A stretch of DNA of 64,000 nucleotides from Propionibacteriaceae bacterium (GTDB taxonomy: Bacteria > Actinomycetota > Actinomycetes > Propionibacteriales > Propionibacteriaceae), in NCBI GenBank assembly GCA_017306015.1, contig JAFKJK010000019.1:20737-84736 (forward strand), read 5' to 3'. Numbering within the stretch: position 1 is the stretch's first letter; each line of letters begins with the position of its first letter. Under the pieces are notes generated by a model. It was given only the letters and a program-made list of their open reading frames with translations. It searched no databases and was not told the DNA's origin. Positions 7,190 through 15,238 of this stretch are shown here, one piece after another. Position numbers and translations under genes: made by a program.

Positions 7190-7672
7190 ATGAGCCAGGT
7201 GAGCATCCAGCGCCGCGGGACGGCGATCCTCGGTGCGCTCGAGCCGCGCAGCGTGGGGTCAGTCCGGTCGCTCCTCGCGGAGTTGCCGAGGGACTACCCC
7301 GGCGCCGAAGCTTGGCTTAGGAGGCGACTTGACGACGCACTTCACGGTCGAGCCGAGTGCTGGACGCTCGCTGAGAGTGGGCGCGTCGCCGGGGTGGTGA
7401 TCCTTACGCCGAAGGCGTCCGCGCTCAAGCTAAGCACGATCTATGTTGCGGATCGGGTGCGTGGACGAGGCCTCGGTTCGTTGTTGATGGATCACGTAGT
7501 CGAGCGTGCGAGCGAGCTCGGGTTCGACGAGACGTATGTCACGGTCGCCGAGCACACCGTGCCTCTGTTGCGCCCACTTCTGGACTCGCGAGCCTTCACG
7601 CTGACGGCCCTCGAGAAGCATCGTTACGGCCGTGACCGACATGAGGCTGTCTTCTCTCGACTGGCTTCATGA
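7190..7672 (+). CDS. GNAT-family N-acetyltransferase
   Basis: A 160-aa GNAT protein. The acetyl-CoA-binding strand and loop read LKLSTIYVADRVRGRGLGSLLMDHVV (about residues 80-105), with RGRGLG matching the Q/RxxGxG/A signature; the C-terminal half (FDETYVTVAEHTVPLLRPLL) is the usual last strand-helix pair. The acceptor is unknown. Its stop overlaps the start of an ASCH-domain gene (4 bp). Related GNAT-ASCH-type pairs suggest RNA or nucleoside acetylation and its reversal, but that is inference. A TATGCT box 6 nt before the ATG suggests leaderless expression. Confidence 0.8.
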   Translation: MSQVSIQRRGTAILGALEPRSVGSVRSLLAELPRDYPGAEAWLRRRLDDALHGRAECWTLAESGRVAGVVILTPKASALKLSTIYVADRVRGRGLGSLLMDHVVERASELGFDETYVTVAEHTVPLLRPLLDSRAFTLTALEKHRYGRDRHEAVFSRLAS

Positions 7673-8070
7673 ACCGCAAGTCCGTGGCGGTCATGTCGAT
7701 CCGGCCTCGCCATGCCAGTCGCATCTTCGCAGGCACGAAGCCCTACGAGTTCCGGCGCCGAGCCTCCGGGATCGCGTCGGGAACGAGAATCCTCATATAT
7801 GAAACCGCGCCAGTCTCAGCGGTGACAGGCGAGGCCGCTGTCGAAGTCGTTAGGGCTGGGTCAGCGAGCGAGCTGTCCTCACTCGAGCCTGAGGCCGCCG
7901 AGCGTGAAACGGTTCTGGCGTACCTCGGCGGCGCCCGAAGCCCGGTCGCGCTCGGGTTGTCGGGCGTCGTTCGGTACGAGAAGCCGAAGAGCCTGCTGGA
8001 GATTGGCGTCGCGCACGCCCCGCAGTCATATCAATTCGTGGAGGACCCATGGGATACTTCGCGGTCTTAG
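7669..8070 (+). CDS. ASCH (PUA-like) domain protein
   Basis: At 133 aa, the sequence opens with SVAVMSIRPRHASRIFAGTKPYEFRRR, the typical ASCH/PUA-like opening (a conserved Ser/Lys/Tyr/Glu set near the ligand cleft), followed by the IYETAP strand and G..G strands. ASCH domains bind RNA or modified nucleosides; E. coli YqfB of this fold hydrolyses N4-acetylcytidine. Sitting directly after a GNAT gene, it may reverse or read an acetylation mark. It overlaps the GNAT gene by 4 bp and the next gene by 22 bp. Confidence 0.75.
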   Translation: MNRKSVAVMSIRPRHASRIFAGTKPYEFRRRASGIASGTRILIYETAPVSAVTGEAAVEVVRAGSASELSSLEPEAAERETVLAYLGGARSPVALGLSGVVRYEKPKSLLEIGVAHAPQSYQFVEDPWDTSRS

Positions 8071-9182
8071 CGCTGCCCGAGGACCAGTCGATAGCCCAGC
8101 ACTTGCGGGCCAGTCGGCTGCACGTGAATATCTGGGCGTTGCGGGGTCTGTGGTTTGGTAGGCGCTTATTCTACTTCGACGTCGGCGTGGAACTTCGCCT
8201 TGACGAGGCGGCGCCAAACGGTAGCTCGATTCGAGCCGTCGACTTCTTACTTCCGTTTCGGGTGGAGGAGGGCCGGTGGCCAAACGGCGCCCCTGTGGCT
8301 CAGGATCTGTACGAAGCAGTGATCAGTGATCATTCCGGAGCCCTGATTTTCGGGTCTCCGATTCACTCGTTGGACTCCTCTGAGGGCAAGTCAAGGATCG
8401 AGTTCGAAGATAATAAGCTCACCGTGGTGAGGGTCATGGAGAAAGGCGTTACTGCGAGGCTCGGCCAAGCAAGTGGTGGCTCATCCGTCTACTCGGTTCC
8501 CTTGTGGCACCCTCTCACACCGGGCGAATCGGCCTATTTTCGGCTGAGGTGGCGCATCTTCGGTTCCAGTTCTCTTTGGAAGTGGGCTCGTCCCGAGTCT
8601 GGCGCGCGGGTTGATTTTCGGGTATGCGATACGCGTCAGGGCGTTGCTTCTCAAAGGGATCCCTCGTTTGTCGGCAGGATTCTTCCGATTGACTCTGCCA
8701 ATGTGTTCATTATGGCGCCCGGAAGATTGGCGCCGACGAATGTGAGCCCAGTCCCGAAGCACATCAGGACGCTTGAACCTGGAGCGTGGACCGACTACCT
8801 TAAGGGGGCCGGCACGTGGCAGTGGATGGCCCGTGACCTGCTTGTGTATGGATGGCATCGCAGAGCAGCGGAGCGGCCGATCTCAGAGGACGACCCCTTC
8901 CGTGTCTTCTTGGCCCTCAATCGACCCGCAGGGCGCCCCGGATGGATGAACGTCGGCTTTGCTGCGATGGGTTTCGCGCTCGCGTCGTGGCTCCTACCGC
9001 TGGCGGGGCTCGTGTGGCGGCTGTCCGAACTCGGCTGGGGACCCGTCGTCGCTGCATTAGGCGTTGGCTCGTTGATGGGGATCTGGACGATGGGTCAGCG
9101 CGTGCGTCCTTACTTCGCCGATCGGGCTAGAAAGCCACGGGAGTTCTTCCGCCGAATCGAACGCTTGCTCCTGTGTCGGTGA
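8049..9182 (+). CDS. Hypothetical protein with C-terminal membrane hairpin
   Basis: I do not recognise this 377-aa protein. Residues 1-300 appear soluble and mostly beta, with an immunoglobulin-like alternation of strands. Around 312-355 are two hydrophobic segments (VGFAAMGFALASWLLPLAGLV and WGPVVAALGVGSLMGIWTMG), so it is probably anchored by a C-terminal hairpin with the large domain in the cytoplasm. A basic tail (RARKPREFFRRIERLL) follows. Base composition is visibly AT-richer than the 3' half of the window, typical of mobile cargo. It overlaps the ASCH gene by 22 bp, so the three genes form a unit. The arrangement recalls membrane-anchored effectors in defence islands, but nothing in the sequence proves that. 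Confidence 0.7.
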   Translation: MGYFAVLALPEDQSIAQHLRASRLHVNIWALRGLWFGRRLFYFDVGVELRLDEAAPNGSSIRAVDFLLPFRVEEGRWPNGAPVAQDLYEAVISDHSGALIFGSPIHSLDSSEGKSRIEFEDNKLTVVRVMEKGVTARLGQASGGSSVYSVPLWHPLTPGESAYFRLRWRIFGSSSLWKWARPESGARVDFRVCDTRQGVASQRDPSFVGRILPIDSANVFIMAPGRLAPTNVSPVPKHIRTLEPGAWTDYLKGAGTWQWMARDLLVYGWHRRAAERPISEDDPFRVFLALNRPAGRPGWMNVGFAAMGFALASWLLPLAGLVWRLSELGWGPVVAALGVGSLMGIWTMGQRVRPYFADRARKPREFFRRIERLLLCR

Positions 9183-9509
9183 GGCGCCAAGTTGGCGCGG
9201 GTCCGAGCCGGCAACCACCGGATCCCGATCGAGTGGGGCATGTACTTGACCCACACCGAGAGGTGTGAGTCTTGGCGGTGGGTAACAATCCTCGGTGCTG
9301 GCGCTGAGAGACGGCCATCCGGTTCCGGTCGACGCGCTGCGCCCGGGCTACTGACGTCTTGGTAGAACACGATCCCACCGACGCTGGCCTGGCGGACGGC
9401 GGCGACACGACACGACCGGGTTTTTCGGACGCGCAACCACGCGCCGCTCAATCACGCGGGGGCTTGGTGACCGGTGCCGGTCCCTCGTAGGGCTCTGCGC
9501 CAGTCGTCA
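9183..9509. other. Intergenic region with hairpin after 9182
   Basis: A perfect 7-bp hairpin, GCGCCAA-G-TTGGCGC (9184-9198), directly follows the stop of the membrane protein gene and may end the GNAT operon, though no T-tract follows. The remaining bases show no protein-like frame and no RNA gene I can recognise. It is probably degenerate sequence between cargo and integrase. Confidence 0.4.
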
Positions 9510-10868
9510 TCAGGGGTTGGCGCCGTTCTCGGTCATGGCGGACAAGCTCTCGGCGATGGCGGCGAGATAGTCGACGTCGGCGCGTTGGTAGCGCAGGGCG
9601 GTTTTGGAGGAGGTGTGGCCGCCGATGGCTTGGACTGCTTTGAGGTTGCCACCGGAGAGCCGGTAGCTCCAGGTGAGGCCCGTGACGCGGGTGCCGTGGA
9701 AGATGTAGCCCCCGTGATCGGTGAGGAGTTCCCGGACGCGCTGGGATTCGTCGGTCTCGGGTTCACCGGCGGCGATCTGCATGGCCTCTTCAGCCTCGAG
9801 GTCGGTGGCGACTTGGTTGCAGGCTCTCTTGAAGGCCTTGAGCCAAGCTGCGGAGCGGACCGGGCCGCCGTCTGAGGCTCGCCAGAACAGCAGTCCGGAA
9901 CGTCGGATCTGGGTGTGTTCGCGCAAGTGAGCCCTGATGGCGTCGACGAGTACAGCAGGGATCACAAGGGTGCGAGTCGCGATGCCTCTGCGGGCGGTCT
10001 TCACCGGGCCGATCTCCAACTTGCCTTCGGCTTCCTTCACCGATCGGGACACAGTCACTGTCGGTGGGTTGGCGCTGAGCTGGAAGTCGCGCCGCTGTAG
10101 TGCGCGGACTTCGCCGGAGCGCATTCCGAGTACGCCGCCGAGGAGAACCCCGAGCCGCAGCCGTTCGGGCATCGCGTCGGCGACGAGATACAGCACCGGT
10201 ATTGATAGTGGTGGGAGGTTCCGTTCCCGAGAGACTTGGGCTTGGGCCGCAGCCTTCACCTTGACCGGGTTGACGTCGATGAGCTCGTCCTCGAGAGCCG
10301 CATTCATGATCGCTCGCAGTAGGTCGTAGGCCTGTCGGCAGGACGACTCTCGGGTCTTCACGGGGAGGCTCTGCCACCACGCCCGCACCTCGGCCCGGGT
10401 GAGTTCGGTGATCCGGATATCGCCGAGCCCATACGTGATGACCGGCTTGCCCTTGGTCATCCCGCGCCGGTTCGAGGTGGCGGGTTCGCCCAGGATGTAG
10501 TACTTCAAGATCTGCTTGTACCGCTCGCGAGAGGCGCCAGCGAGGTCGTCGCGGTCGACGTATTGCCGGCCGTAGCTCTCGACGGTCGGCATCGCTTCTG
10601 CGGCTCGTCTGGCCCGCTCGGCCTCTGCCCGTTCCTCCTCGAACTGCTGGTAGCGCTCGAACGGCGGAGTCCATGTACCTCGTTCGATCAGCTCACGCTC
10701 TCGGCCAAGCCATGCCCAGGCGTCGCCCCTGGTGTCGAAGGTCGACAGTGCGGTGAACCGGACGCCCTTCGTGACGCCCCAGACTCCGCCGTGGATGTAC
10801 GAGGCCTGATACCGCCCGGACGGCTGTACCTGCCGGACCTTGCCCCAGCTCCGCTTGCTCTCAGTCAT
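9510..10868 (-). CDS. Phage-type tyrosine integrase
   Basis: A 452-aa integrase starting at ATG 10868 (MTESKRSW). The N-terminus contains an arm-binding-like segment (GRYQASYIHGGVWG), then a SAM-like core-binding domain (YGRQYVDRDDLAGASRERYKQIL...), then the catalytic domain. Catalytic residues: R250 in GMRSGEVRAL, H391-x-x-R394 in FHGTRVTG, H418 in IGGHTSSKTA and the nucleophile Y427 in LRYQ. It should integrate and excise the element at the tRNA-Ser-like att just downstream of the window's element boundary. Its 5' end faces the att region, the usual layout. An in-frame extension to 11015 runs through the att region and is not integrase-like. Confidence 0.95.
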   Translation of the reverse strand: MTESKRSWGKVRQVQPSGRYQASYIHGGVWGVTKGVRFTALSTFDTRGDAWAWLGRERELIERGTWTPPFERYQQFEEERAEAERARRAAEAMPTVESYGRQYVDRDDLAGASRERYKQILKYYILGEPATSNRRGMTKGKPVITYGLGDIRITELTRAEVRAWWQSLPVKTRESSCRQAYDLLRAIMNAALEDELIDVNPVKVKAAAQAQVSRERNLPPLSIPVLYLVADAMPERLRLGVLLGGVLGMRSGEVRALQRRDFQLSANPPTVTVSRSVKEAEGKLEIGPVKTARRGIATRTLVIPAVLVDAIRAHLREHTQIRRSGLLFWRASDGGPVRSAAWLKAFKRACNQVATDLEAEEAMQIAAGEPETDESQRVRELLTDHGGYIFHGTRVTGLTWSYRLSGGNLKAVQAIGGHTSSKTALRYQRADVDYLAAIAESLSAMTENGANP

Positions 10869-10928
10869 CAGTTCGGTCTCGCCGCGCGCATCGCGTATCT
10901 TGCTACTTCCGCTTGGATGCTCATTTCG

Positions 10929-10949
10929 TGCCCCCAAACTGCCCCCAAA
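10929..10949. repeat. Tandem TGCCCCCAAA boxes upstream of the integrase
   Basis: TGCCCCCAAA occurs twice with an 11-bp period (10929-10938 and 10940-10949), about 60-80 bp upstream of the integrase start. Such phased repeats next to int and the att core are typical arm-type binding sites, and would also let the integrase regulate its own promoter. Confidence 0.5.
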
Positions 10950-11029
10950 GTCCGAGAGCGTTCCTAGGAACAGCTGTGCAGTGGGGTGCATCTGGGATAC
11001 AAAGCACCTAGTCAAACCGCTATTCTACC

Positions 11030-11111
11030 GCTCTGACTAGGGGGTGGCAACAGGTGCCATCGAGACTTCGAATCTCGTATCCTCCGCTCTCGGAAATCGG
11101 CTCTGACTAGG
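11030..11111. repeat. Direct repeats GCTCTGACTAGG flanking the att core
   Basis: GCTCTGACTAGG is present at 11030-11041 and again at 11100-11111, exactly 70 bp apart and bracketing the tRNA-like core. A partial inverted copy (CCTAGTCA, about 11007-11014) lies on the integrase side. These are candidate integrase or excisionase binding sites. Confidence 0.45.
11067..11086 (+). other. Probable attR: 3' end of a tRNA-Ser gene
   Basis: TTCGAATCTCGTATCCTCCG reads as a T-loop (TTCGAAT), the 3' strand of a T-stem (CTCGT), an acceptor 3' strand (ATCCTCC) and discriminator G73, as in tRNA-Ser starting GGAGGAT. The bases before it (CGAGAC) do not complete a T-stem, so only the 3' fragment is present. 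Its orientation puts the intact tRNA to the left, which fits an element lying left of this site and ending here, next to its integrase. Confidence 0.55.
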
Positions 11112-11410
11112 CTAATAGCCTGTCAGGGCCGCTTCTGTTCTGGGCTCGTTCCCATAGCGTCCCCTCAGCAGACGGGCATCTGGTGGCCGGGACCCGCGAG
11201 AAGAACTGCGGCGGGCGTCATCGATGCCAACCCGAAGGGGGTCACCGCGGCCATGCGCATCGACGCTGCTGGTTCCCCAGCCACGCCGGCAGTACCACGC
11301 CTACTTCCAAGTGAACAGGGCCTTGACTCTGAAGTAGGGCCTCAACTTCCAGGTTCGGACTCCGCCTGACCTGGAGTTGCGCGTGGCCCGGAAGTCGACG
11401 TGCACCGTCG
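11087..11410. other. Intergenic flank to the right of the att site
   Basis: Right after the att core is an imperfect palindrome, AGGCTAATAGCCT (11109-11121), perhaps part of the recombination site. The remaining sequence has no convincing gene on either strand and looks like degenerate chromosomal flank. Confidence 0.35.
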
Positions 11411-11986
11411 TCAAGCGGGTTCGGCCAGCCCGGCCTGGAGCTTGCGGATGACGGACCCGAGGACGCCGGAGGCGAGGAGTCCGGAGCCGAGTGGGCCGGA
11501 CGGGTCCTCGCCAAGAAGCGGCAGACGTCGTAGGGCTTCGCGGACCGGTTGGGTCATGTGGCCCAACTGCCACGCGATCTCCGCATCGACGGCGTCGTCA
11601 GGGTTGGCGGCCAGCCCGGCAGCTTTCGCGGCATAGGCGGCCGCGCCCAGGGCGTGGGCTCCCATGTGCGCGACCCCGGAGGCCTGCGCGGCCGACCGAG
11701 CCGCAGCGACGGCGGCCGGGTCGCTGACCACCCCGGCGGCGCGGCCAGCGACGAAGCGCTGGCGGATCTGGCCGGCGGCGTCCAACTCGCCGCGACCGAA
11801 CGCCCGGGCGCGAACGATCGCGTCCGCCGGCCGTCCGTCCGACGGCGCCTCCGCTTCGAATAGGGGCAGTACCCGCTCGGCGCAGTCGGCTGCCCATAGG
11901 GCGACCGCGCGGCGATCGGCCTCACTGAGCGTCTGCGGTGAACCCACGACCCACACCCTCGCACATCTCCGCACCGCCGCCGACAA
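11411..11986 (-). CDS. Imm-5-like putative immunity protein
   Basis: A 191-aa alanine-rich helical protein. LSEADRRAVALWAADCAERVLPLFEAEAPSDGRPADAI with the later GVAHMGAHALGAAAYAAKAAGL matches my memory of the Imm-5 family, all-helical proteins found near polymorphic toxins. The C-terminus (EALRRLPLLGEDPSGPLGSGLL) is typical of the family. No toxin gene is adjacent, so it may be an orphan immunity gene or serve another role. A later start near VVGSPQTLSEADRR is possible. It sits just outside the predicted element boundary. Confidence 0.6.
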   Translation of the reverse strand: MSAAVRRCARVWVVGSPQTLSEADRRAVALWAADCAERVLPLFEAEAPSDGRPADAIVRARAFGRGELDAAGQIRQRFVAGRAAGVVSDPAAVAAARSAAQASGVAHMGAHALGAAAYAAKAAGLAANPDDAVDAEIAWQLGHMTQPVREALRRLPLLGEDPSGPLGSGLLASGVLGSVIRKLQAGLAEPA

Positions 11987-12300
11987 CGGCGCTTGTCCGT
12001 ATCAGCCCCTCCTCGTCGCGACGCCGTACACGCGATCCCGGCGCCGCGCGCCACGAGCGACTACGCCGAGGCGACTGGAGCGCCGACGCGGGATCGTCCG
12101 ATGGCCCTGTACAACTGCTGGGGGATCCCCTGACTGACGTCAGGTGAGGTCGACTCGGCCGAGGTCGAGCGCCCGGTCAGCGACTACCGAGGGTTGCGGG
12201 CGGTGTCGTGATGGCCGCGGAACCTGACCCGGCCCAGCTGGAGGCTGCCGGTCGAGGCCCGTCGCGGGACGGTCGAGGAGTCGCACGAGGCGTTGAGCAT
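11987..12300. other. Intergenic region without a recognisable gene
   Basis: The 314 bp between the Imm-5-like gene and the fructoside promoter show no gene-like frame with codon bias on either strand. Some short frames look like scrambled remnants, but I cannot name a parent. Confidence 0.35.
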
Positions 12301-12355
12301 GATTAAACGTTTGTGCATCCTCCGAGACCTGTGCTATCGTCCGATTAAACGTTTA
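12301..12355 (+). promoter_or_regulatory. Promoter flanked by two LacI-type operators
   Basis: Two copies of GATTAAACGTTT (12301-12312 and 12343-12354), each centred on a palindromic AAACGTTT, are 42 bp apart, four helical turns. Between them TTGTGC (12311-12316) and TATCGT (12335-12340) form a promoter with 18-bp spacing, so one operator overlaps the -35 box and the other the transcription start. CG-centred palindromes are typical LacI-family sites; the LacI gene at 17009 is the likely ligand. Confidence 0.65.
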
Positions 12356-12374
12356 GGCACCGAGAGGTGGCGCA

Positions 12375-13820
12375 GTGAGCAAACGAGTGTTCGCGAAGCC
12401 GGTCGATGCGTGGGTCGGTGACGTGATCCCCTTCGCCCACCAGGACCGAGCCGAGCTCTATTACCTGCACGATCTGCGGGATCCAGCGCGTCCCGGTATG
12501 GCGTGGCATCTCTACGAGACATCGGATTTCGCCACGTTCACCTACGCTGGCGAGGCCATGCCGCAAGGCGGTGCGGACTCTCCCGACCTCAACGTCTACA
12601 CAGGCAGCGTCGTCGAGGCCGACGGCGTCCTGCACGCCTTCTACACGGGGTTCAACGCGGAGTTTCACGAGACGGGGTGCAGCGCGCGACAACTCGTGAT
12701 GCATGCCACCCGGGATGCCGGCCGGTCCCAGTGGGTCAAGCACGCCGAACACACCTTCGGTTCGCCGGCAGGTTACGAACCGCTGGACTTCCGCGACCCC
12801 TACGTCTACCGCCCTGAGCCCGCCGATCCCTGGCACATGCTCGTGATCGCCAGGCGCGCCGAGGGTGCCGATCGGCGTCGGGGCGTGATCCTGGACTACG
12901 CCTCCGACGACCTCGCCCAGTGGTCGTTCCAGGGCGAGTTCTGGGCGCCAAACCGGTACGTGGCGATCGAGTGCCCGGAAGTGTTCCGCTTCGATGACCG
13001 GTGGTACCTCGTGTACTCCGAGTTCTCCGACAGCTTCGCGACTCGATACCGGGTCGGGCCGACAGCTCACGGACCGTGGTCGGTCCCGGAGTTGGACACC
13101 GTGGACGGTCGGGCGTTCTACGCCGCGAAGTCACTCGAACTGCGTGGAAAGCGCTACTTCGCGGGTTGGATCCCCACCAAGTCCGGCGAGACCGACGACG
13201 GCGCTTGGGAATGGGCCGGATCACTCGCGGTCCACGAAGCCCGAGCACTGCCCGACGGCACCCTGGCCTTCCGCATGCCGTCCGGGGTCACAACTAGCTT
13301 CTCGACGCCCCTTTCGACGGACTGGCGCCCGATCGTGGGTCACTGGGACGAAACCACTGCTGGCTGGGCAGCATCCGCTCCGGACGACGTCGCGGCCTCA
13401 GCGACCGGGGTACTACCCGATCAGTACCTGCTCGAACTAACCGTCCACACGGCTCCCGGAACCGTCGAATGCGGGGTCATCCTGCGAGCATCCGCCGACG
13501 CGTCCGAGGGCTACCTGCTACGAATCGAGCCGCGGCGCAACCGGCTCGTCTTCGACCGGTGGCCACGGCAGCGCACCGGTCCCGCGCAGTGGCAGATCTC
13601 CGGCGACGTCCCGTTCCTCCCCGAACTGGAGCGTCCCCTCCGTCCCGCCAAGGGCCGATACGACCTGCGGGTCGTCGTGGACGGAACCATCTGCGTCGCC
13701 TACATCAACGACGAAGTCGCCCTGAGCACGCGCATCTACGACAGGCGAACCGGAGGCGTCGGCCTGTTCGTGGGTGATGGCGCCGCCGAATTCACCCGTC
13801 TCTCCATCGCAACCAGGTAG
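12375..13820 (+). CDS. GH32-clan (GH32/GH43/GH68) fructosidase-like glycoside hydrolase
   Basis: A 481-aa intracellular five-bladed beta-propeller enzyme with a C-terminal beta-sandwich. The clan-J acids can be seen: D16 in WVGDVIPF, R140-D141-P142 in DFRDPYVY, and E199-C200-P201 in IECPEVF, matching the nucleophile, transition-state stabiliser and acid/base of GH32. It lacks the classical WMNDPNG opening, so it belongs to a divergent branch; the C-terminal third (LELTVHTAPGTVECGVILRAS) is the GH32 sandwich. The GTG start has a GAGAGG site 9 nt upstream. First gene of the fructoside operon, directly under the operator-flanked promoter. Confidence 0.75.
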   Translation: MSKRVFAKPVDAWVGDVIPFAHQDRAELYYLHDLRDPARPGMAWHLYETSDFATFTYAGEAMPQGGADSPDLNVYTGSVVEADGVLHAFYTGFNAEFHETGCSARQLVMHATRDAGRSQWVKHAEHTFGSPAGYEPLDFRDPYVYRPEPADPWHMLVIARRAEGADRRRGVILDYASDDLAQWSFQGEFWAPNRYVAIECPEVFRFDDRWYLVYSEFSDSFATRYRVGPTAHGPWSVPELDTVDGRAFYAAKSLELRGKRYFAGWIPTKSGETDDGAWEWAGSLAVHEARALPDGTLAFRMPSGVTTSFSTPLSTDWRPIVGHWDETTAGWAASAPDDVAASATGVLPDQYLLELTVHTAPGTVECGVILRASADASEGYLLRIEPRRNRLVFDRWPRQRTGPAQWQISGDVPFLPELERPLRPAKGRYDLRVVVDGTICVAYINDEVALSTRIYDRRTGGVGLFVGDGAAEFTRLSIATR

Positions 13821-13849
13821 GAACAACAATTCTCGAGGAGGAGAACAAC

Positions 13850-15178
13850 ATGAAGAAGACCCTTGCCGCACTCGCCGGTGCGGTGACCGCTCTCTCGCTG
13901 GCGCTCACCGGCTGCTCAGGCTCAGCCGCCCAGCCGAGCCCCACAGCCACCGAGATCGTGCCGAGACAGATCTCCTGGCTCCTGTCCCGACCGGCGGACG
14001 GATCGGTCATCTCGATCGTGAAGAAGCTGGCTGACGAGTATGCCGCCAAGCATCCCGGCTTCTCCCTGAATCTGATCACAACGCCCGATCGGCCCTCGTA
14101 CCTGCAGAAGCTGCAGACGCTGGCGGCGGCAAACCAGCTTCCAGAGCTCTTCGATACCGACGCGACCCCGTTCACCCAGAAGCTCGTCAAGCAGGGCAAG
14201 CTGGTCGACGTCCAGAAGATGCTCACGGATCTCGGCCTCTACGACAAGTACCGTCCGCTCGCTCTCGCCTACCAGCGTTTCGATGACGGAGGGCTGTACA
14301 TGGTGCCGTTCGAGTTCGAGCTGGAGTTCTTCTGGTACAACAAGGCACTCTTCCAGAAGGCTGGCGTGAGTGTGCCGAAGACGCTCGACGACATCGTCTC
14401 GCTGTGCAAGCCGCTGCGCGACTCCGGGGTGATCCCGATCTCGGTCGACGGGCAGGACGGCTGGCCATTGCTCCGCTACATGTCGTACCAGCCGTTCCGT
14501 GTCGCTGGCCCGGACTACATCGACAAGCTCAAGAAGGGCGAGGCCAAGATGGGCGACGAGGTCGGCTCCAAAGCCGTCCAGTGGATGGCGAATCTCGGCT
14601 CGAACAAGTGCTTCCAGGACGGGTTCTCGTCGCAGGGCTACACCGACGCTCGCGACCTGTTCACCAGCGGGAAGTCGGCGATGTACCAGATCGGTACCTG
14701 GGAACTCGCGAGCCTGACGAGCAAGGACCTGCCCGCCAGCGTCAGGGACAACGTCGACTTCTTCACCCTGCCTACCGTGGACGGCGCCGTCACCGCCGAC
14801 AACGAGTACACCGTGGTGTCCGGCATCGGCATGGCGGTCAGCCAGCAGACCTACGATCCGCTGATGAAGGACTTCCTCAAGTTCGTTCTCGACAACTACT
14901 CCGAGCGTCTCGCCGCCTCCGGCCACCTCACCCCGATGAAGGGCTACGAGCCCACCATCCCCGACGGCTCCAGCGAGCTCTACAAGCGGGCGTTGGCGGA
15001 GGTGAACAACCTCGGCGAGAAGATCGCGTTCCCGTGGGACACCAAGCTCGACCCGACCACGAACACTCTGATGCAGCAGGAACTGACGCTGTTGGTGCAG
15101 GGCGACAGCACTCCGGAGTCGTTCGAGCAGAAGATCGACGCCTCCATCGCCGAGAACGCGCCGAAGTTCTTCGGCTGA
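13850..15178 (+). CDS. Sugar ABC transporter substrate-binding lipoprotein
   Basis: This 442-aa protein has a lipoprotein signal peptide with lipobox L-T-G-C22, then a family-1 extracellular solute-binding domain (VISIVKKLADEYAAKHPGFSLNLI; TDATPFTQKLVKQGKLVDV; later YTVVSGIGMAVSQQTYDP). It captures a sugar, probably a fructo-oligosaccharide or sucrose-like compound given the two GH32 neighbours, and hands it to the two permeases downstream. It has a GAGGAGGAG ribosome-binding site and starts 29 bp after the first hydrolase. No ATPase gene is present, so a shared MsiK-type ATPase is expected. Confidence 0.9.
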   Translation: MKKTLAALAGAVTALSLALTGCSGSAAQPSPTATEIVPRQISWLLSRPADGSVISIVKKLADEYAAKHPGFSLNLITTPDRPSYLQKLQTLAAANQLPELFDTDATPFTQKLVKQGKLVDVQKMLTDLGLYDKYRPLALAYQRFDDGGLYMVPFEFELEFFWYNKALFQKAGVSVPKTLDDIVSLCKPLRDSGVIPISVDGQDGWPLLRYMSYQPFRVAGPDYIDKLKKGEAKMGDEVGSKAVQWMANLGSNKCFQDGFSSQGYTDARDLFTSGKSAMYQIGTWELASLTSKDLPASVRDNVDFFTLPTVDGAVTADNEYTVVSGIGMAVSQQTYDPLMKDFLKFVLDNYSERLAASGHLTPMKGYEPTIPDGSSELYKRALAEVNNLGEKIAFPWDTKLDPTTNTLMQQELTLLVQGDSTPESFEQKIDASIAENAPKFFG

Positions 15179-15238
15179 CCTGCGCCGGGGTGCCGCCAGC
15201 CCCTCGGCGGCACCCCGGGCTCCACAGAAGGATCCGAG

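Noticed and set aside
11061..11086. A complete tRNA gene
   Set aside because: Only the 3' T-arm/acceptor strand can be read; no anticodon stem, D-arm or 5' acceptor strand precedes it, so it is a duplicated tRNA 3' end.
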